The position numbers were made by a program, and so were the translations under genes. Of a stretch of DNA of 64,000 bases, positions 8,839-19,119 are shown piece after piece. The stretch lies in NCBI RefSeq assembly GCF_002950945.1, contig NZ_CP012673.1, forward strand, positions 11,236,501 to 11,300,500, in the 5' to 3' direction. This DNA is from Sorangium cellulosum. Its GTDB lineage: Bacteria; Myxococcota_A; Polyangia; Polyangiales; Polyangiaceae. Position 1 is the first letter of the stretch, and each line of letters begins with the position of its first letter. The notes beneath the pieces were generated by a model. It saw only the letters and a list, made by a program, of their open reading frames with translations. It was not told the origin of the DNA and made no database searches.

Positions 8839-9597
8839 GTGACCACGAAGGCCATATCTGCGTTGGTGTGCGCGAGCCTGCTTGCTCTGGTCGGGTGTGC
8901 GTCAGCGCCGATCGGCGACGAAGAGCCGCTGGATGCTCTTGAGAGAGACTTCGGCGGCCCCGACGGCCTGATGGACTTCTTCGAGTCCAGCAGCGATGAC
9001 GAGATCCGTGACACGCTCGGTGAGTACGGGATCGGCTATGCGACGCAGGAGCTGATCTCCGACTGTCCGCAATATTTCCCCTCGGGAGACCGCAACAAGT
9101 GGCATTCGTTCGACGGCGAACACTACTACATCGACGGCTCTGGCCGCCCCTACCGCGCGTACGCCTACCTGCCGCCGATCGCAGCTGCCCCACGGAGGGA
9201 ATCCTGCCAGGGTAGCGTGGGAAGCTGGGGCGACGCCGAGAATCCGTCGAACGACTACGACGGCGGCCACCTGATCGGGTCGCAGCTGGGCGGCTGGGGC
9301 GGCAGGGCGAACCTCGTGCCGCAGGACGCCAACTTCAACAGAGGCAACTGGGTCCAGCTGGAGAACAAGATGGCGCTCTGTGACGCCTTGCCCAATGGAA
9401 GGCTCCGCTACTACATCGGGGCCAATTATCCCAACGGAAGCGCGCTCATCCCGCACAACATGACCATAGAGATCACCAACCGCTCCTCGGGCAGCAGCGT
9501 CTACATGTCGTTCTCGAACACGGACGGAGGCGGGTCCAACGGCACGAACGAGAAGAACCGCGGAGTATCGTGGCTCGACGGCCAGGGCTGTCGCTAG
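8839..9597 (+). CDS. Secreted DNA/RNA non-specific endonuclease (lipoprotein)
   Basis: 252-aa predicted outer-surface nuclease. It starts with a lipoprotein signal (ISALVCASLLALVGC, lipobox LVGC). The C-terminal half holds the beta-beta-alpha-metal DNA/RNA non-specific endonuclease core of the Endonuclea_NS_2 type: YDGGHLIGSQLGG carries the catalytic His (DGGH in place of the usual DRGH), and NLVPQDANFNRG with the following Glu (VQLEN) supplies the metal-binding Asn and partner residues. GTG at 8839 is chosen because it puts the signal peptide at the N-terminus and GGAGGG precedes it, though only 3 bases away; the frame is open to 8785. Likely role is extracellular nucleic-acid degradation for feeding or competition. 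Confidence 0.82.
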   Translation: MTTKAISALVCASLLALVGCASAPIGDEEPLDALERDFGGPDGLMDFFESSSDDEIRDTLGEYGIGYATQELISDCPQYFPSGDRNKWHSFDGEHYYIDGSGRPYRAYAYLPPIAAAPRRESCQGSVGSWGDAENPSNDYDGGHLIGSQLGGWGGRANLVPQDANFNRGNWVQLENKMALCDALPNGRLRYYIGANYPNGSALIPHNMTIEITNRSSGSSVYMSFSNTDGGGSNGTNEKNRGVSWLDGQGCR

Positions 9598-9635
9598 CTG
9601 GCTAGCGCGTCGACCTGGCGCACGCCGCGCTCCAG

Positions 9636-9839
9636 ATGCGCCTCGGCGATGCGCGCCAGGGCGGCATCGCCGAGGCGCGGCGCGGGTCCCGGGGCGGGCC
9701 GCTGTCGCTCTCGATCCACGTCGAGCGCGCCCCCTGGGTCGACGCGCGCGAGCTCCACGTGCTCGTCGGCGGCGTCGCGAGCGGGGCGCCGATCCCCGTG
9801 GAAGGCGCGCGCACCACCCCCGCAGGCGCGCTGCCGCGG
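9636..9839 (+). pseudogene. Duplicated fragment of the CehA-like gene
   Basis: About 204 bases closely match 6904-7107 of the CehA-like gene, both starting at ATGCGCCTCGGCGA and continuing through VERAPWVDARELHVLVGG and GAPIP.EGARTT. Differences are scattered, many silent. The match ends at the point where the Rpn-associated repeat begins. There is no signal peptide or catalytic region, so this is a gene remnant, either from a local duplication or from a lost paralogue. Confidence 0.8.
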
Positions 9840-9849
9840 TTCGTGGCGT

Positions 9850-9890
9850 GCCCTGGCGTCGGGGCGCACGCAGGTCACACGGCGTGACGA
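9850..9890 (+). repeat. Dispersed ~41-bp repeat, copy 1
   Basis: Begins GCCCTGGCGTCGGGGC and ends GTCACACGGCGTGACGA, with a small internal inverted repeat (GTCAC/GTGAC). Nearly identical copies lie at 59578-59618 and, shorter, 60042-60077, both on the other strand. Here it marks the left edge of ~165 bp that is also conserved upstream of the other near-identical Rpn-like gene. Confidence 0.75.
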
Positions 9891-10015
9891 CTCGAGGGAG
9901 CTGCCCGGAATTGAAGAGGTGGAGACGGTTGCTCCGGCCCCTGCGGCCCGCACGCATGGGCCTGGCGCGCCGCTTGAGGAGTCAGCATGGCTGCAATCAC
10001 CCGAGAGACGACCCG

Positions 10016-10936
10016 ATGCCCTCAGTAACCCATGAAGCCCTGGTGGAGCTGTTCAAGAACCGGCCGACGCTGGCCGCCGAGATGCTGCAGGACGCCCTCG
10101 GCCAGCCGGTCCCTCCCTTCACGGAGGCGCGCGTCGAGTCCTCCGATCTTGCCGAGATCGTTCCCTCGGACCGCCGGGCGGACGCCATCATCGTGCTGCT
10201 GGTCGGCGAGCAGCAGCGGCGCGCCATGGCGATCGTCGTCGAGGTCCAGCTCGGCGTGGATGAGGACAAGCCTTACGTCTGGCCCGTGTACGTCGCCCAG
10301 ACGAGGGCGCGGCACCGCTGCCCGACCCGGCTGCTGGCCGTGACGATCGACCCGAAGATGGCGCGGTGGTGCTCGCAGTCGATCGATACGGGCCACCCGG
10401 GCTGGATCCTGACGCCGCTGGTGCTCGGGCCTGCGGGCGTCCCGGTCGTCACCGACGCCGAGCAGGCGAAGGCGGCGCCCGAGGTGGTCGTGCTCTCGGC
10501 CATGGCGCACGGGCAGGAGGAGGTCGGAGAGGCGATCGGCGTGGCGTTCCTGGCGGCGGCAGCCGGGCTCGATGAGGAGCGGCGCGCCGTGTACGGGGAC
10601 CTGGTGCTATCCTCGCTGAACGCAGCGGCGAGGCGGACGTTGGAGGCGATGATGAAGAGCGGATACGAGTTTCAGAGTGAATTCGCGCGCAGCTACGTGG
10701 AGAAGGGCCTGGAGAAGGGCCTGGAGAAGGGCCGGGAGCAGGGACGGCAGGAGGGGAGCCGCGAAGCGAAGGCGCAGGCCGTGCTCGCCTTCCTCGAGGC
10801 CCGCGGGCTGGAGGTCCCTGCCGAGGTGCGGGAGCGCGTGCTCGCGAGCACCGATCTGGCCGAGCTGGACCGCTGGATCCGCCGCGCTGCCGCCGTCGGC
10901 GACGCCCGGGAGCTGCTCGCGACGGCCGGTTCCTGA
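10016..10936 (+). CDS. Rpn-like PD-(D/E)XK nuclease/putative transposase, copy 1
   Basis: 306-aa protein of the Rpn/PDDEXK-type group (recombination-promoting nuclease or putative transposase). The nuclease core is visible as RRADAIIVLL (catalytic Asp) and MAIVVEVQLGVDEDK (Glu-Val-Gln, the ExQ form of the motif), followed by WPVYV. The C-terminal third has a short charged tandem repeat (EKGLEKGLEKGREQG) and a helical tail ending LASTDLAELDRWIRRAAAV. It is about 90% identical by eye to the gene at 58579-59451, which lacks the EKGL repeats, and more distantly related to 48056-48961. Start chosen at MPSVTHEAL because it is shared by both copies. About 165 bp upstream is also shared, so the unit moved or was duplicated as a block. 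Confidence 0.85.
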   Translation: MPSVTHEALVELFKNRPTLAAEMLQDALGQPVPPFTEARVESSDLAEIVPSDRRADAIIVLLVGEQQRRAMAIVVEVQLGVDEDKPYVWPVYVAQTRARHRCPTRLLAVTIDPKMARWCSQSIDTGHPGWILTPLVLGPAGVPVVTDAEQAKAAPEVVVLSAMAHGQEEVGEAIGVAFLAAAAGLDEERRAVYGDLVLSSLNAAARRTLEAMMKSGYEFQSEFARSYVEKGLEKGLEKGREQGRQEGSREAKAQAVLAFLEARGLEVPAEVRERVLASTDLAELDRWIRRAAAVGDARELLATAGS

Positions 10937-11121
10937 GCGCGCACGGCCTCGGCGCGGCAGGAACGCGCGCAAGCGAGCTCGATCCTGGAGGTCGAGGAGC
11001 CCACGGCCGGACGGTCCGTGATGGGCACGCGGCCATCCGCCTGCTTTCCAGTCGCGCCGGGCAGGACGGCAGGGCGGAGGCTGACCCGTCGCCGCGCAGC
11101 TTCGCGGTCTCGCTCGACCGG

Positions 11122-11514
11122 GTGACGACGGCGGGGACCGTGATCCCCCGGATCCTGGAGGCGGGACGGCACGAGCTCGCCGCGGCGTGCGCTGACCGTC
11201 CTGAGGCGTGGATCCGGGTCTTCAACCCGCTCGACCCAGGCCCCTACGGGAACGTGCCCTGCGCCTCGATGCTCTGCGGCGAGGCAGGGGCGAGCACCGA
11301 ACCGGCACCCGATGCGGACAGCGAGCGAATCGGCGCGGCTCAGCAGCCATGGAGCCCGATCGGGTTGGGGTGCGGCATCTTCATGCTCGGGGCGACGATG
11401 GTTGCGACCTCCGTGCTCCGGCCCAGGGCGAGGGACCGGCGGGACGCGCAACGCCGCTCAGACGACTCGGGCGTCGCCCTCGGCACCCTGGGAGTCTTCT
11501 GCGGCTTCCTCTGA
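11122..11514 (+). CDS. Truncated putative membrane protein
   Basis: 130 codons from a GTG, but the frame is open and protein-like further upstream to the end of the Rpn-like gene, suggesting that the true N-terminus was lost when that element arrived. Visible features are WIRVFNPLDPGPYGNVPC, one hydrophobic helix (IGLGCGIFMLGATMVATSVL), a basic stretch and a second short hydrophobic end. Family not recognised. Probably a remnant rather than an intact gene. Confidence 0.35.
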   Translation: MTTAGTVIPRILEAGRHELAAACADRPEAWIRVFNPLDPGPYGNVPCASMLCGEAGASTEPAPDADSERIGAAQQPWSPIGLGCGIFMLGATMVATSVLRPRARDRRDAQRRSDDSGVALGTLGVFCGFL

Positions 11515-11517
11515 GCC

Positions 11518-11734
11518 ATGGGCAAGGTCCTGAGAACCGTCGGCATCGTGGCATCCGGCGTGGCGCTCGTCGCCGCGGCGGTGTTCGACGCGCCTGTCCC
11601 TCGTGGGACGCTCTCGCCCGTGGGCTGGCTCCACATCGGGCCTGCCGCGCTACCTGTACGTGTTCTCGCAGTGCTGGCTCGAGGAGGGTCGGGCCCGCGA
11701 GCGGCGTGCTCGCGGGGTGCCGGACCCGGACTAG
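11518..11734 (+). pseudogene. Frameshifted remnant of a small membrane protein
   Basis: Starts MGKVLRTVGIVASGVALVAAAVF, a typical single-helix N-terminus, 3 bases after the preceding frame ends. Around base 11640 the protein-like signal moves to the next frame (RYLYVFSQCWLEEGRARERR) and stops at 11734. A one-base shift would join the two. Function unknown; it lies in a degraded region. Confidence 0.3.
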
Positions 11735-11885
11735 CCGCCCGGCCGCCCCCATGGCGCTTCGAGCTCACCGAGGCCGTCCGCTGCGCGACCATGGCCGTGG
11801 AGGCGCTGCCCCGGTGCAGCGCGCCCTGGCACGCCGCCGTGTCCGAGGCGGGGATCCCATCACCGGCGACCGCCCCGTGCGGGGG

Positions 11886-12181
11886 ATGGCCATCACGCGG
11901 CGGTGAGCTCCGAGCGCGGGGGCGATGACCGTCGCACTCCTCGGATTCGCCCGCGCACGCCAGCGATGGCCATCATCGGGTCCGTACACGAACCCATCAG
12001 CTAGCTTGAGCGACAACACGGCACCGGCGTCCAAGACGATGATGGCCATCATCCGGCGGCCTGCGGCGCACACCCGAGGGATGGCCGTCGCGCTCCTTGA
12101 CCGCAACCGAGCACCCCCTCAATGGCCATCAATGAGCCTGCTCGCCAGGCCATCAGCCAGCCTGCGCGTCAACACCGTCCT
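11886..12181 (+). repeat. Two diverged tandem copies, 156-bp period
   Basis: The stretch from 11886 realigns without gaps 156 bases later from 12042. Each copy holds two ATGGCCATCA motifs, at 11886, 11966, 12042 and 12122, and a shared CCATCAG.yAGC segment. The period is a multiple of three and one frame stays open, so the encoded segments also align (MTVALL/MAVALL, RWPS/QWPS, PSASL/PSASL). It runs directly into the RadC-like fragment. Confidence 0.7.
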
Positions 12182-12374
12182 GCGCACGGCGCTGGACATG
12201 GCCGCCCACAGCTTCGTGCTGGCCCATAACCACCCGAGCGGCGACCCGACGCCGACCCGCGACGACGAAGCGATGACCCTGGAGCTGCGCCACCTCGCCG
12301 CGGAGCTGCACGTTCCGTTCAAGGCCCACGTCATCGTCACCCCCAGCGGCCGCTACGCCGCCGTCCACGAGTAG
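12165..12374 (+). pseudogene. RadC-type JAB domain fragment
   Basis: About 70 residues matching the C-terminal half of RadC-like JAB/MPN metalloproteases: VLAHNHPSGDPTPTRDD contains the HxH-P-S-G and Asp zinc motif, followed by a helix and the final HVIVTPSGRYAAVHE strand. The N-terminal part with the catalytic Glu is absent, replaced by the 156-bp tandem repeat. RadC-family genes often sit on mobile elements, which fits the neighbourhood. Most likely a non-functional remnant. Confidence 0.65.
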
Positions 12375-12596
12375 CCCATCGCGGCCGCAGCGCCCCTGCG
12401 CCGCCAGCCTCCAGCGCATCGCCCCGGCCGGGAGCTTCGCAAGCCGCCGGTGGCAGCACGAGGAGCTGGAGCACGTGGAGCAACCGACCGTGGCTTGGCT
12501 ACCCCAACCTCGGTCGGGTCGCCGCGCGCAAACATTAGCCCTCACCTGCCGAGCTCACGCTCTAGGACACCGAACGGGTTGAAACCACGGGAAAAT

Positions 12597-12675
12597 GAAC
12601 CACAGAGGCACAGAGGACACAGAGGACACAGAGGAACAAAAAAACAACTCTGTGCCCTCTGCGCCTCTGTGGTTC
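12597..12675. repeat. CACAGAGG palindrome (MITE/REP-like)
   Basis: A 79-base near-perfect palindrome. The 28-base arms (12597-12624 and 12648-12675) match at 26 of 28 positions around a loop containing seven A residues. The arms consist of repeated CACAGAGG units. Comparable CACAGAGG palindromes recur in many unrelated bacterial genomes and are often mis-annotated as small proteins beginning NHRGTEDTE. Probably a small non-autonomous repeat element. Bases 12375-12596 hold nothing else that I can identify. Confidence 0.8.
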
Positions 12676-12915
12676 GAATCTTTCATTCTCGGGCGTTTCA
12701 AGCTGATCGACGCTCTAGAAGCGCCGAAGCTCGAGCAACGGGGTGGTGAACCGTGCTCGCCCAGCAATCCGCTGCGCCGCGACGGTTCCTCTTGACCACG
12801 GCGGCGGCGCCGTGCTCGCCGGCGCGCTGCGCGCTCTCGCGGCGAGCTCGTCCCGCCGCGCCCCCGTCGGTTTTCGTTTGCCTCCCGTGCGCCCGGGCAA
12901 CATGGACCGCAGCGC

Positions 12916-13905
12916 ATGCGAACCGAGCGGCTCGCCGCGGACGCGGCATCCATCACACGGGCTGCCGAGATCCTCCGGCGCGGAGGGCTCGTCGCCTTCC
13001 CCACCGAGACGGTCTACGGGCTCGGCGCGCGCGCGGACGACGGCCGCGCGGCGCGCGGCATCTTCGCGGCGAAGGGCAGGCCGCCCGGCAACCCGCTCAT
13101 CGTCCATGTGCCCGACATCGCGTCCGCACGCGCGCTCGCCGACGACTGGCCGGAGGGCGCGGAGCGGCTCGCGCAGGCGCTGTGGCCAGGGCCGCTCACC
13201 CTGATCGTGGCGCGCCGGCGCGACCGCGTCGCCGACGAGGTGGCGGCCGGCGGGCCGACCGTGGCGATCCGCGTGCCGGTGCACCCGGTCGCACGCGCCC
13301 TGCTCGACGCGGCAGAGCTGCCCATCGCCGCGCCGAGCGCCAACCGCTCCACCACGATCTCGCCAACGACGGCCGAGCACGTCGAGAAGAGCCTCGGCGG
13401 ACGCATTGACGCGATCGTCGACGGCGGGCCGACCGCGTTCGGGATCGAGTCCACCATCGTCGACGTCACGAGCTCGCCGGCGCGGCTGCTCCGCCCGGGG
13501 CACGTGTCGGCCGACGCGATCGCCGCGCTCCTGCCGCTCCGGACGAGCGCCGGGATGATCACCGCGCCGGACGAGCGCGCCCCGTCCCCGGGGACCCACG
13601 CGCGCCACTACGCGCCGCGCGCGCGCGTGGCGCTGGTCCCCGGCGAGGCCGTCCGCGACGAGGTCGAGCGCGCCGCGCGGGCCGGATCGCGCGCGGGCGC
13701 CATCGAGCGCGGCGCCCGCACCGTCGCGGGACCACACGCCGAGCTCCTCCCCGCGGATCCCGGCGGCTACGCCGCGGCGCTCTACGCCGCGCTGCACCGG
13801 CTCGAGGACGCCGGCTGCGACGTGATCGTGATCGCCGCCGTCCCCGAGGATCCGGCCTGGGACGCCGTGCGGGACAGGCTCGCGCGCGCGTCGACGCCGC
13901 CCTGA
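12916..13905 (+). CDS. tsaC: L-threonylcarbamoyladenylate synthase (Sua5 type)
   Basis: Makes threonylcarbamoyl-AMP from threonine, bicarbonate and ATP, the first step of the t6A37 tRNA modification. The YrdC-like domain covers residues ~10-200, with GGLVAFPTETVYGLG, the KGRPPGNPLIVH motif, LWPGPLTL and the APSANRS motif. A C-terminal Sua5 domain follows, including the linker SPGTHARHYAPRA. At 329 aa it is the long Sua5 form, not the short TsaC form. No strong ribosome-binding site is visible before the ATG. It is flanked by non-coding DNA and looks monocistronic. Confidence 0.93.
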   Translation: MRTERLAADAASITRAAEILRRGGLVAFPTETVYGLGARADDGRAARGIFAAKGRPPGNPLIVHVPDIASARALADDWPEGAERLAQALWPGPLTLIVARRRDRVADEVAAGGPTVAIRVPVHPVARALLDAAELPIAAPSANRSTTISPTTAEHVEKSLGGRIDAIVDGGPTAFGIESTIVDVTSSPARLLRPGHVSADAIAALLPLRTSAGMITAPDERAPSPGTHARHYAPRARVALVPGEAVRDEVERAARAGSRAGAIERGARTVAGPHAELLPADPGGYAAALYAALHRLEDAGCDVIVIAAVPEDPAWDAVRDRLARASTPP

Positions 13906-14097
13906 TCGGCTGCGCCGGCCGCGTCACGCCGCACGCCCCGCACGCCGGCCGCGCTCCGCCCCCGTCGCGCCCCGCCCCATCGCGCCGCGGGTAGGTTTTC
14001 ATCCCCCGGGCGGACGGTTTGTGGCAAACCCTGGTCGCCCGCCCGCCGGGTGAGCTACCTTCCCCCCTCGGTCGTTCCGTTCTCCCTCGTCCGATCC

Positions 14098-15321
14098 ATG
14101 CCGGCAACGTCCCGCGCCGCCGCCCAGAGCCTCGCCGCCGCCTTCGGCCTCGCCGCCGTCCTCGTCGCTGCCCCGCCGGACGCCCGCGCGGGCCTGCTCG
14201 ACGAGCCCCCGCGGCGCGCGACCTTCAACCTGGACGAGACGGCCGCGCCGGAGCTGCCGCTCCTCCGCGCCTTCCGCAACGCCGCGATCGAGCGCCCCGG
14301 GCCGCTCCGGCTCTACATGAGCAGCGCCTACGGCAAGTGGCAGCACCAGCCGTGGTGGCAGCTCGCCTGGGGCAACACGAGCGCCAACGCCGGGGACACG
14401 CTAAGCGAGCGGGCGCTCGCCGCCGCCGGCCTCGGCACCTCGGCCTCCCCGACCGCCTACGCACCCCTCTCCCCCTTCGCCCAGCCCGACACCTTCCACC
14501 TCGAGCCGCTCGCCCCGACCTGGTTCAGCCCGATCGAACCGGGCCTCGGACCGCCGCTCCTCGAGAGCACGGGGGCGAGCTTCTCGTCGAACGGCTTCGA
14601 CCTGCTCTGGGGCCCGCCGAAGAAGCCGCCGCCCGACTGGCGATGCCGGAGGGGCCCGGTCCAGTTCGCGCGGTACGGCGGCCAGCACGACGCCTTCGAG
14701 CTCGTGCGCTGCGACGGAGCCGTCGCGCCGGGCGCGCTCGATCGCCTCTCGATCATGGCCCGCCCGCCCGAGGCCCCCGACCCGGGCGCGCAGCTGCCCG
14801 ATGAGCCCGACGCGGAGACCTGGCAACGGGCGCTCGAGTGGGTGCCCCAGGTCCGCCTCGTCCACCCGCGCCTGCTCTGGCTGCTCCAGCAGATCGCCGA
14901 CGCCTTCCCGCGCCGCGGGATCCACATCTTCAGCGGCTACCGTCCGCACCCGCCCGCCGCCGCGCCAGAGAGCGCGCCGGGCAGCCCGGCCAGCGCGACG
15001 AACCAGACGAAGAAGAGCTCCGGCGGCCACCACAGCCAGCACGCCGAGGGGCGCGCCATGGACATCCTCGTCGCGGGCATCCCGAACGCCGCGCTGTTCC
15101 AGTTCTGCCGCACGCTGGACGACGTGGGCTGCGGGTTCTACCCGAACAGCAAGTTCGTCCACGTCGACGTGCGCCGCCCCGGCACCGGGCGCGTCTTCTG
15201 GATCGACATCTCCAGGCCCGGCGAGCCGTCCGAGTACGTCGACACCTGGCCCGGCGTCGTCGAGCGCGGCGGGCTCACGTGGGGAGCGCCAGGCGGCACC
15301 GGCGGCGCGACCCCGCGCTGA
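14098..15321 (+). CDS. DUF882 / M15-like peptidase-fold exported protein
   Basis: 407-aa exported protein with a signal peptide at residues 1-31 (LAAAFGLAAVLVAAPPDARA, likely cut after ARA). The C-terminal ~150 residues form a DUF882/YcbK-type domain of the M15 peptidase superfamily: IHIFSGYRP, HHSQHAEGRAMDI (zinc-ligand His and Asp) and FVHVDVRRPG (final His). An Ala/Pro/Ser-rich insert splits the domain after SGYRP. The middle region has no recognised family. Relatives act on or bind peptidoglycan in the periplasm. The frame opens at a GTG at 14050, but the ATG at 14098 places the signal peptide correctly. Its stop codon lies inside the first unit of a tandem repeat. Confidence 0.8.
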   Translation: MPATSRAAAQSLAAAFGLAAVLVAAPPDARAGLLDEPPRRATFNLDETAAPELPLLRAFRNAAIERPGPLRLYMSSAYGKWQHQPWWQLAWGNTSANAGDTLSERALAAAGLGTSASPTAYAPLSPFAQPDTFHLEPLAPTWFSPIEPGLGPPLLESTGASFSSNGFDLLWGPPKKPPPDWRCRRGPVQFARYGGQHDAFELVRCDGAVAPGALDRLSIMARPPEAPDPGAQLPDEPDAETWQRALEWVPQVRLVHPRLLWLLQQIADAFPRRGIHIFSGYRPHPPAAAPESAPGSPASATNQTKKSSGGHHSQHAEGRAMDILVAGIPNAALFQFCRTLDDVGCGFYPNSKFVHVDVRRPGTGRVFWIDISRPGEPSEYVDTWPGVVERGGLTWGAPGGTGGATPR

Positions 15322-15436
15322 CCCCGCACGGCAGGCGCGCGACCCCACGCTGACCCCGCACGGCAGGCGCGCGACCCCGCGCTGACCCCGCACGGCAGGC
15401 GCGCGACCCCACGCTGACCCTGCGCGGCGGGCGCGC
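15307..15436 (+). repeat. 32-bp tandem repeat (~4 copies)
   Basis: Unit beginning GCGACCCCGCGCTGACCCC and continuing GCACGGCAGGCGC, repeated about four times with only G/A alternation (CGCG vs CACG) and a degenerate last copy. The first unit contains the last codons and stop of the DUF882 gene, so the array grew from the gene end. The remaining bases to 15744 contain no recognised gene. Confidence 0.85.
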
Positions 15437-15744
15437 GCGACGCCCGCTCCTTGCGCCGGGTCGCGCCTGACGTCGTCCGCTCGGTCACATCCCGCCCCCT
15501 TCGCCTCGGCCGCCCGGGCCGCCGCGCGCTGCGCCCGGGCCGCTCCGCGCCGCGTGCCCGCGCCCTTTCCGGCTCGAGGACGCCCCGGCGCGCGGCGAGC
15601 TTGCCTCCCCGAGATCGGTGTTAAACTTGGCTTCCCCCGAGGCGCGCGGCGCAAGACGGGGGCGGAGGTCGGCTCGCCGGGCTCTGCTCCCGCACCTCGG
15701 CGGCCCTCGCCGCCCCGCGTTCGCCCTCGAGAAAAAGGTGCGAA

Positions 15745-17802
<2,058 letters not shown>

Positions 17803-17817
17803 GCCGTCCTTCAAGCA

Positions 17818-17843
17818 CCGCGGCGCGGCCTCCCGCGCCGCGG
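17818..17843 (+). terminator. Hairpin after prkA
   Basis: A perfect 11-bp stem, CCGCGGCGCGG / CCGCGCCGCGG, with a 4-base CCTC loop 15 bases after the prkA stop. It lies between convergent genes and could act in both directions. There is no T-tract. Confidence 0.6.
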
Positions 17844-17935
17844 CGCGCCCGCCCCCGCCGCACGCGCCGCACGCGCCGCCGCGCACACGCCCCCGCAGCA
17901 GGCGCCGCCGCTGCCCGCGGCGCCCGTCCCCTCGC

Positions 17936-18199
17936 TCAGCCCTCTCGCCGGAGCCTCGCGAGCTCGCGCTCGAGCGAGGTCACCGTGCGCTTGAGGTCGC
18001 GGACCTCCTCGGCGGTCGCCAGGCCCATCGCCTTGGCGAACGTCTCCTTCTGCTCGGCCGTGAACGACGAGACCCGACCGGGCACACTCATCGCCGTCAT
18101 GAACAGCCGCATGAACCGCTCGTCCTGCATCAGCTTCGCCACGTTCGGGTTCGCGGCGAGCTTCATCCCTTCGGTGAACAGCTTGTCCTTCAACGTCAT
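17936..18199 (-). CDS. Small coiled-coil protein
   Basis: 87-aa protein: residues 1-60 are helical ([29 protein letters not shown] is conserved-looking and amphipathic) and residues 65-87 form a leucine-heptad coiled coil ([18 protein letters not shown]). No signal peptide or known catalytic motif. It lies 33 bases downstream of the PP2C phosphatase gene on the same strand and is probably co-transcribed. The shape recalls phasin-like or scaffold proteins, but the family is not recognised. Confidence 0.7.
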   Translation of the reverse strand: MTLKDKLFTEGMKLAANPNVAKLMQDERFMRLFMTAMSVPGRVSSFTAEQKETFAKAMGLATAEEVRDLKRTVTSLERELARLRREG

Positions 18200-18232
18200 G
18201 CGCGCAGCCTAGCCGAGTTTCGCCCGCACGCG

Positions 18233-18988
18233 TCAGCCGACCTCGACCAGCACCGCGGTGATGTTGTCCCGCCCGCCGCGCCGGTTCGCGAGCTCGATGA
18301 AGAGGTCGACCGCCGCCTCGCCGCCCTGCGAGGCGATGCTCGCGATCTCCTCCTCGGTCTGGAGGTAGCCGTGCAGGCCGTCGGAGCAGAGCAGGTATCG
18401 ATCGCCCGGCTCCACCGCGACGATCGAGGTGTCGACCTCGACATAGTCCCTGTTGCCGACCGCGCGCGTGATCACGTTGCGGTGCGGCGAGCTCCTGGCC
18501 TCGTCCGCGGAGATGAGCCCATTCTTGATCTGCCAGGCGATCAGCGTGTGATCCTCCGTCATCTGGACGGCGGTCCCGTTGCGCACCTGGTAGATGCGGC
18601 TGTCGCCCACCTGGCCGGTCACGAGCGCGCCGCCCACCACGAGCGCCGCGCTGATCGTCGTCCCCATGCCGCTCTTGTCTCGGTCGAGCTCGGCGATGGC
18701 GAAGACCATGTACGTCGCCGCCTGGATCGCGCCCTCCAGGATGCGGAGCACCGCGCGCGCCTTGGGCTGCGTCAGCGGCTCGTCGCGGTCCCCGATGGCG
18801 GGCAGGCCCCGCTTCACCATGCCGTAGATCGTCTCGACCGCCTCCGCGCTCGCGACCTCGCCGGCCGCGTGCCCCCCCATGCCGTCCGCGACGACGTAGA
18901 GGCGGAGCTCGTCGTCCCGGAAGAAGGCGTCCTCGTTGGCGCGCCGGTGGCGCCCGACGTCGGTGCGTCCAAAAGACTGGATCCTCAT
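18233..18988 (-). CDS. PP2C-type protein phosphatase (Stp1/PrpC-like)
   Basis: 251-aa metal-dependent Ser/Thr phosphatase. The PP2C motifs are in order: GRHRRANEDAF, YVVADGMGGHAAGE (metal-binding Asp-Gly), VTGQVGDSRIY, TEDHTLI, YLLCSDGLHGYL and RGGRDNITAVLV. Single soluble domain of standard length. It probably reverses phosphorylation by Hanks-type kinases such as the one at 20283-22658. First gene of a two-gene unit with the coiled-coil protein. Confidence 0.93.
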   Translation of the reverse strand: MRIQSFGRTDVGRHRRANEDAFFRDDELRLYVVADGMGGHAAGEVASAEAVETIYGMVKRGLPAIGDRDEPLTQPKARAVLRILEGAIQAATYMVFAIAELDRDKSGMGTTISAALVVGGALVTGQVGDSRIYQVRNGTAVQMTEDHTLIAWQIKNGLISADEARSSPHRNVITRAVGNRDYVEVDTSIVAVEPGDRYLLCSDGLHGYLQTEEEIASIASQGGEAAVDLFIELANRRGGRDNITAVLVEVG

Positions 18989-19119
18989 CGAGCTTGCCCG
19001 GTCCTTGATCGCCGCCCCGTGGGGAGAGCCCTGAGGCGTCGGCGCGATGGTCGCACGATAAACTTCTTAGGCGGGCCCTGTCGAGTGGGCGGCGGCTCGG
19101 TTAGGATGGAACGGCCAGC

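Noticed and set aside
9848-10015. N-terminal extension of the Rpn-like protein copy 1
   Set aside because: The equivalent stretch in copy 2 is not in the same frame, while MPSVTHEAL is shared, so this is conserved upstream DNA rather than coding sequence.
11886-12181. Possible CRISPR array from repeated ATGGCCATCA motifs
   Set aside because: Only four 10-base motifs, and the intervening DNA itself aligns between copies, so it is a tandem duplication rather than repeats with unique spacers. No cas genes nearby.
12595-12795. Short frame starting MNHRGTEDTEDTEE
   Set aside because: It is the translation of the CACAGAGG palindrome, a well-known source of false gene calls.
15307-15436. 32-bp repeat considered as a CRISPR array
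   Set aside because: Units are directly adjacent without spacers.
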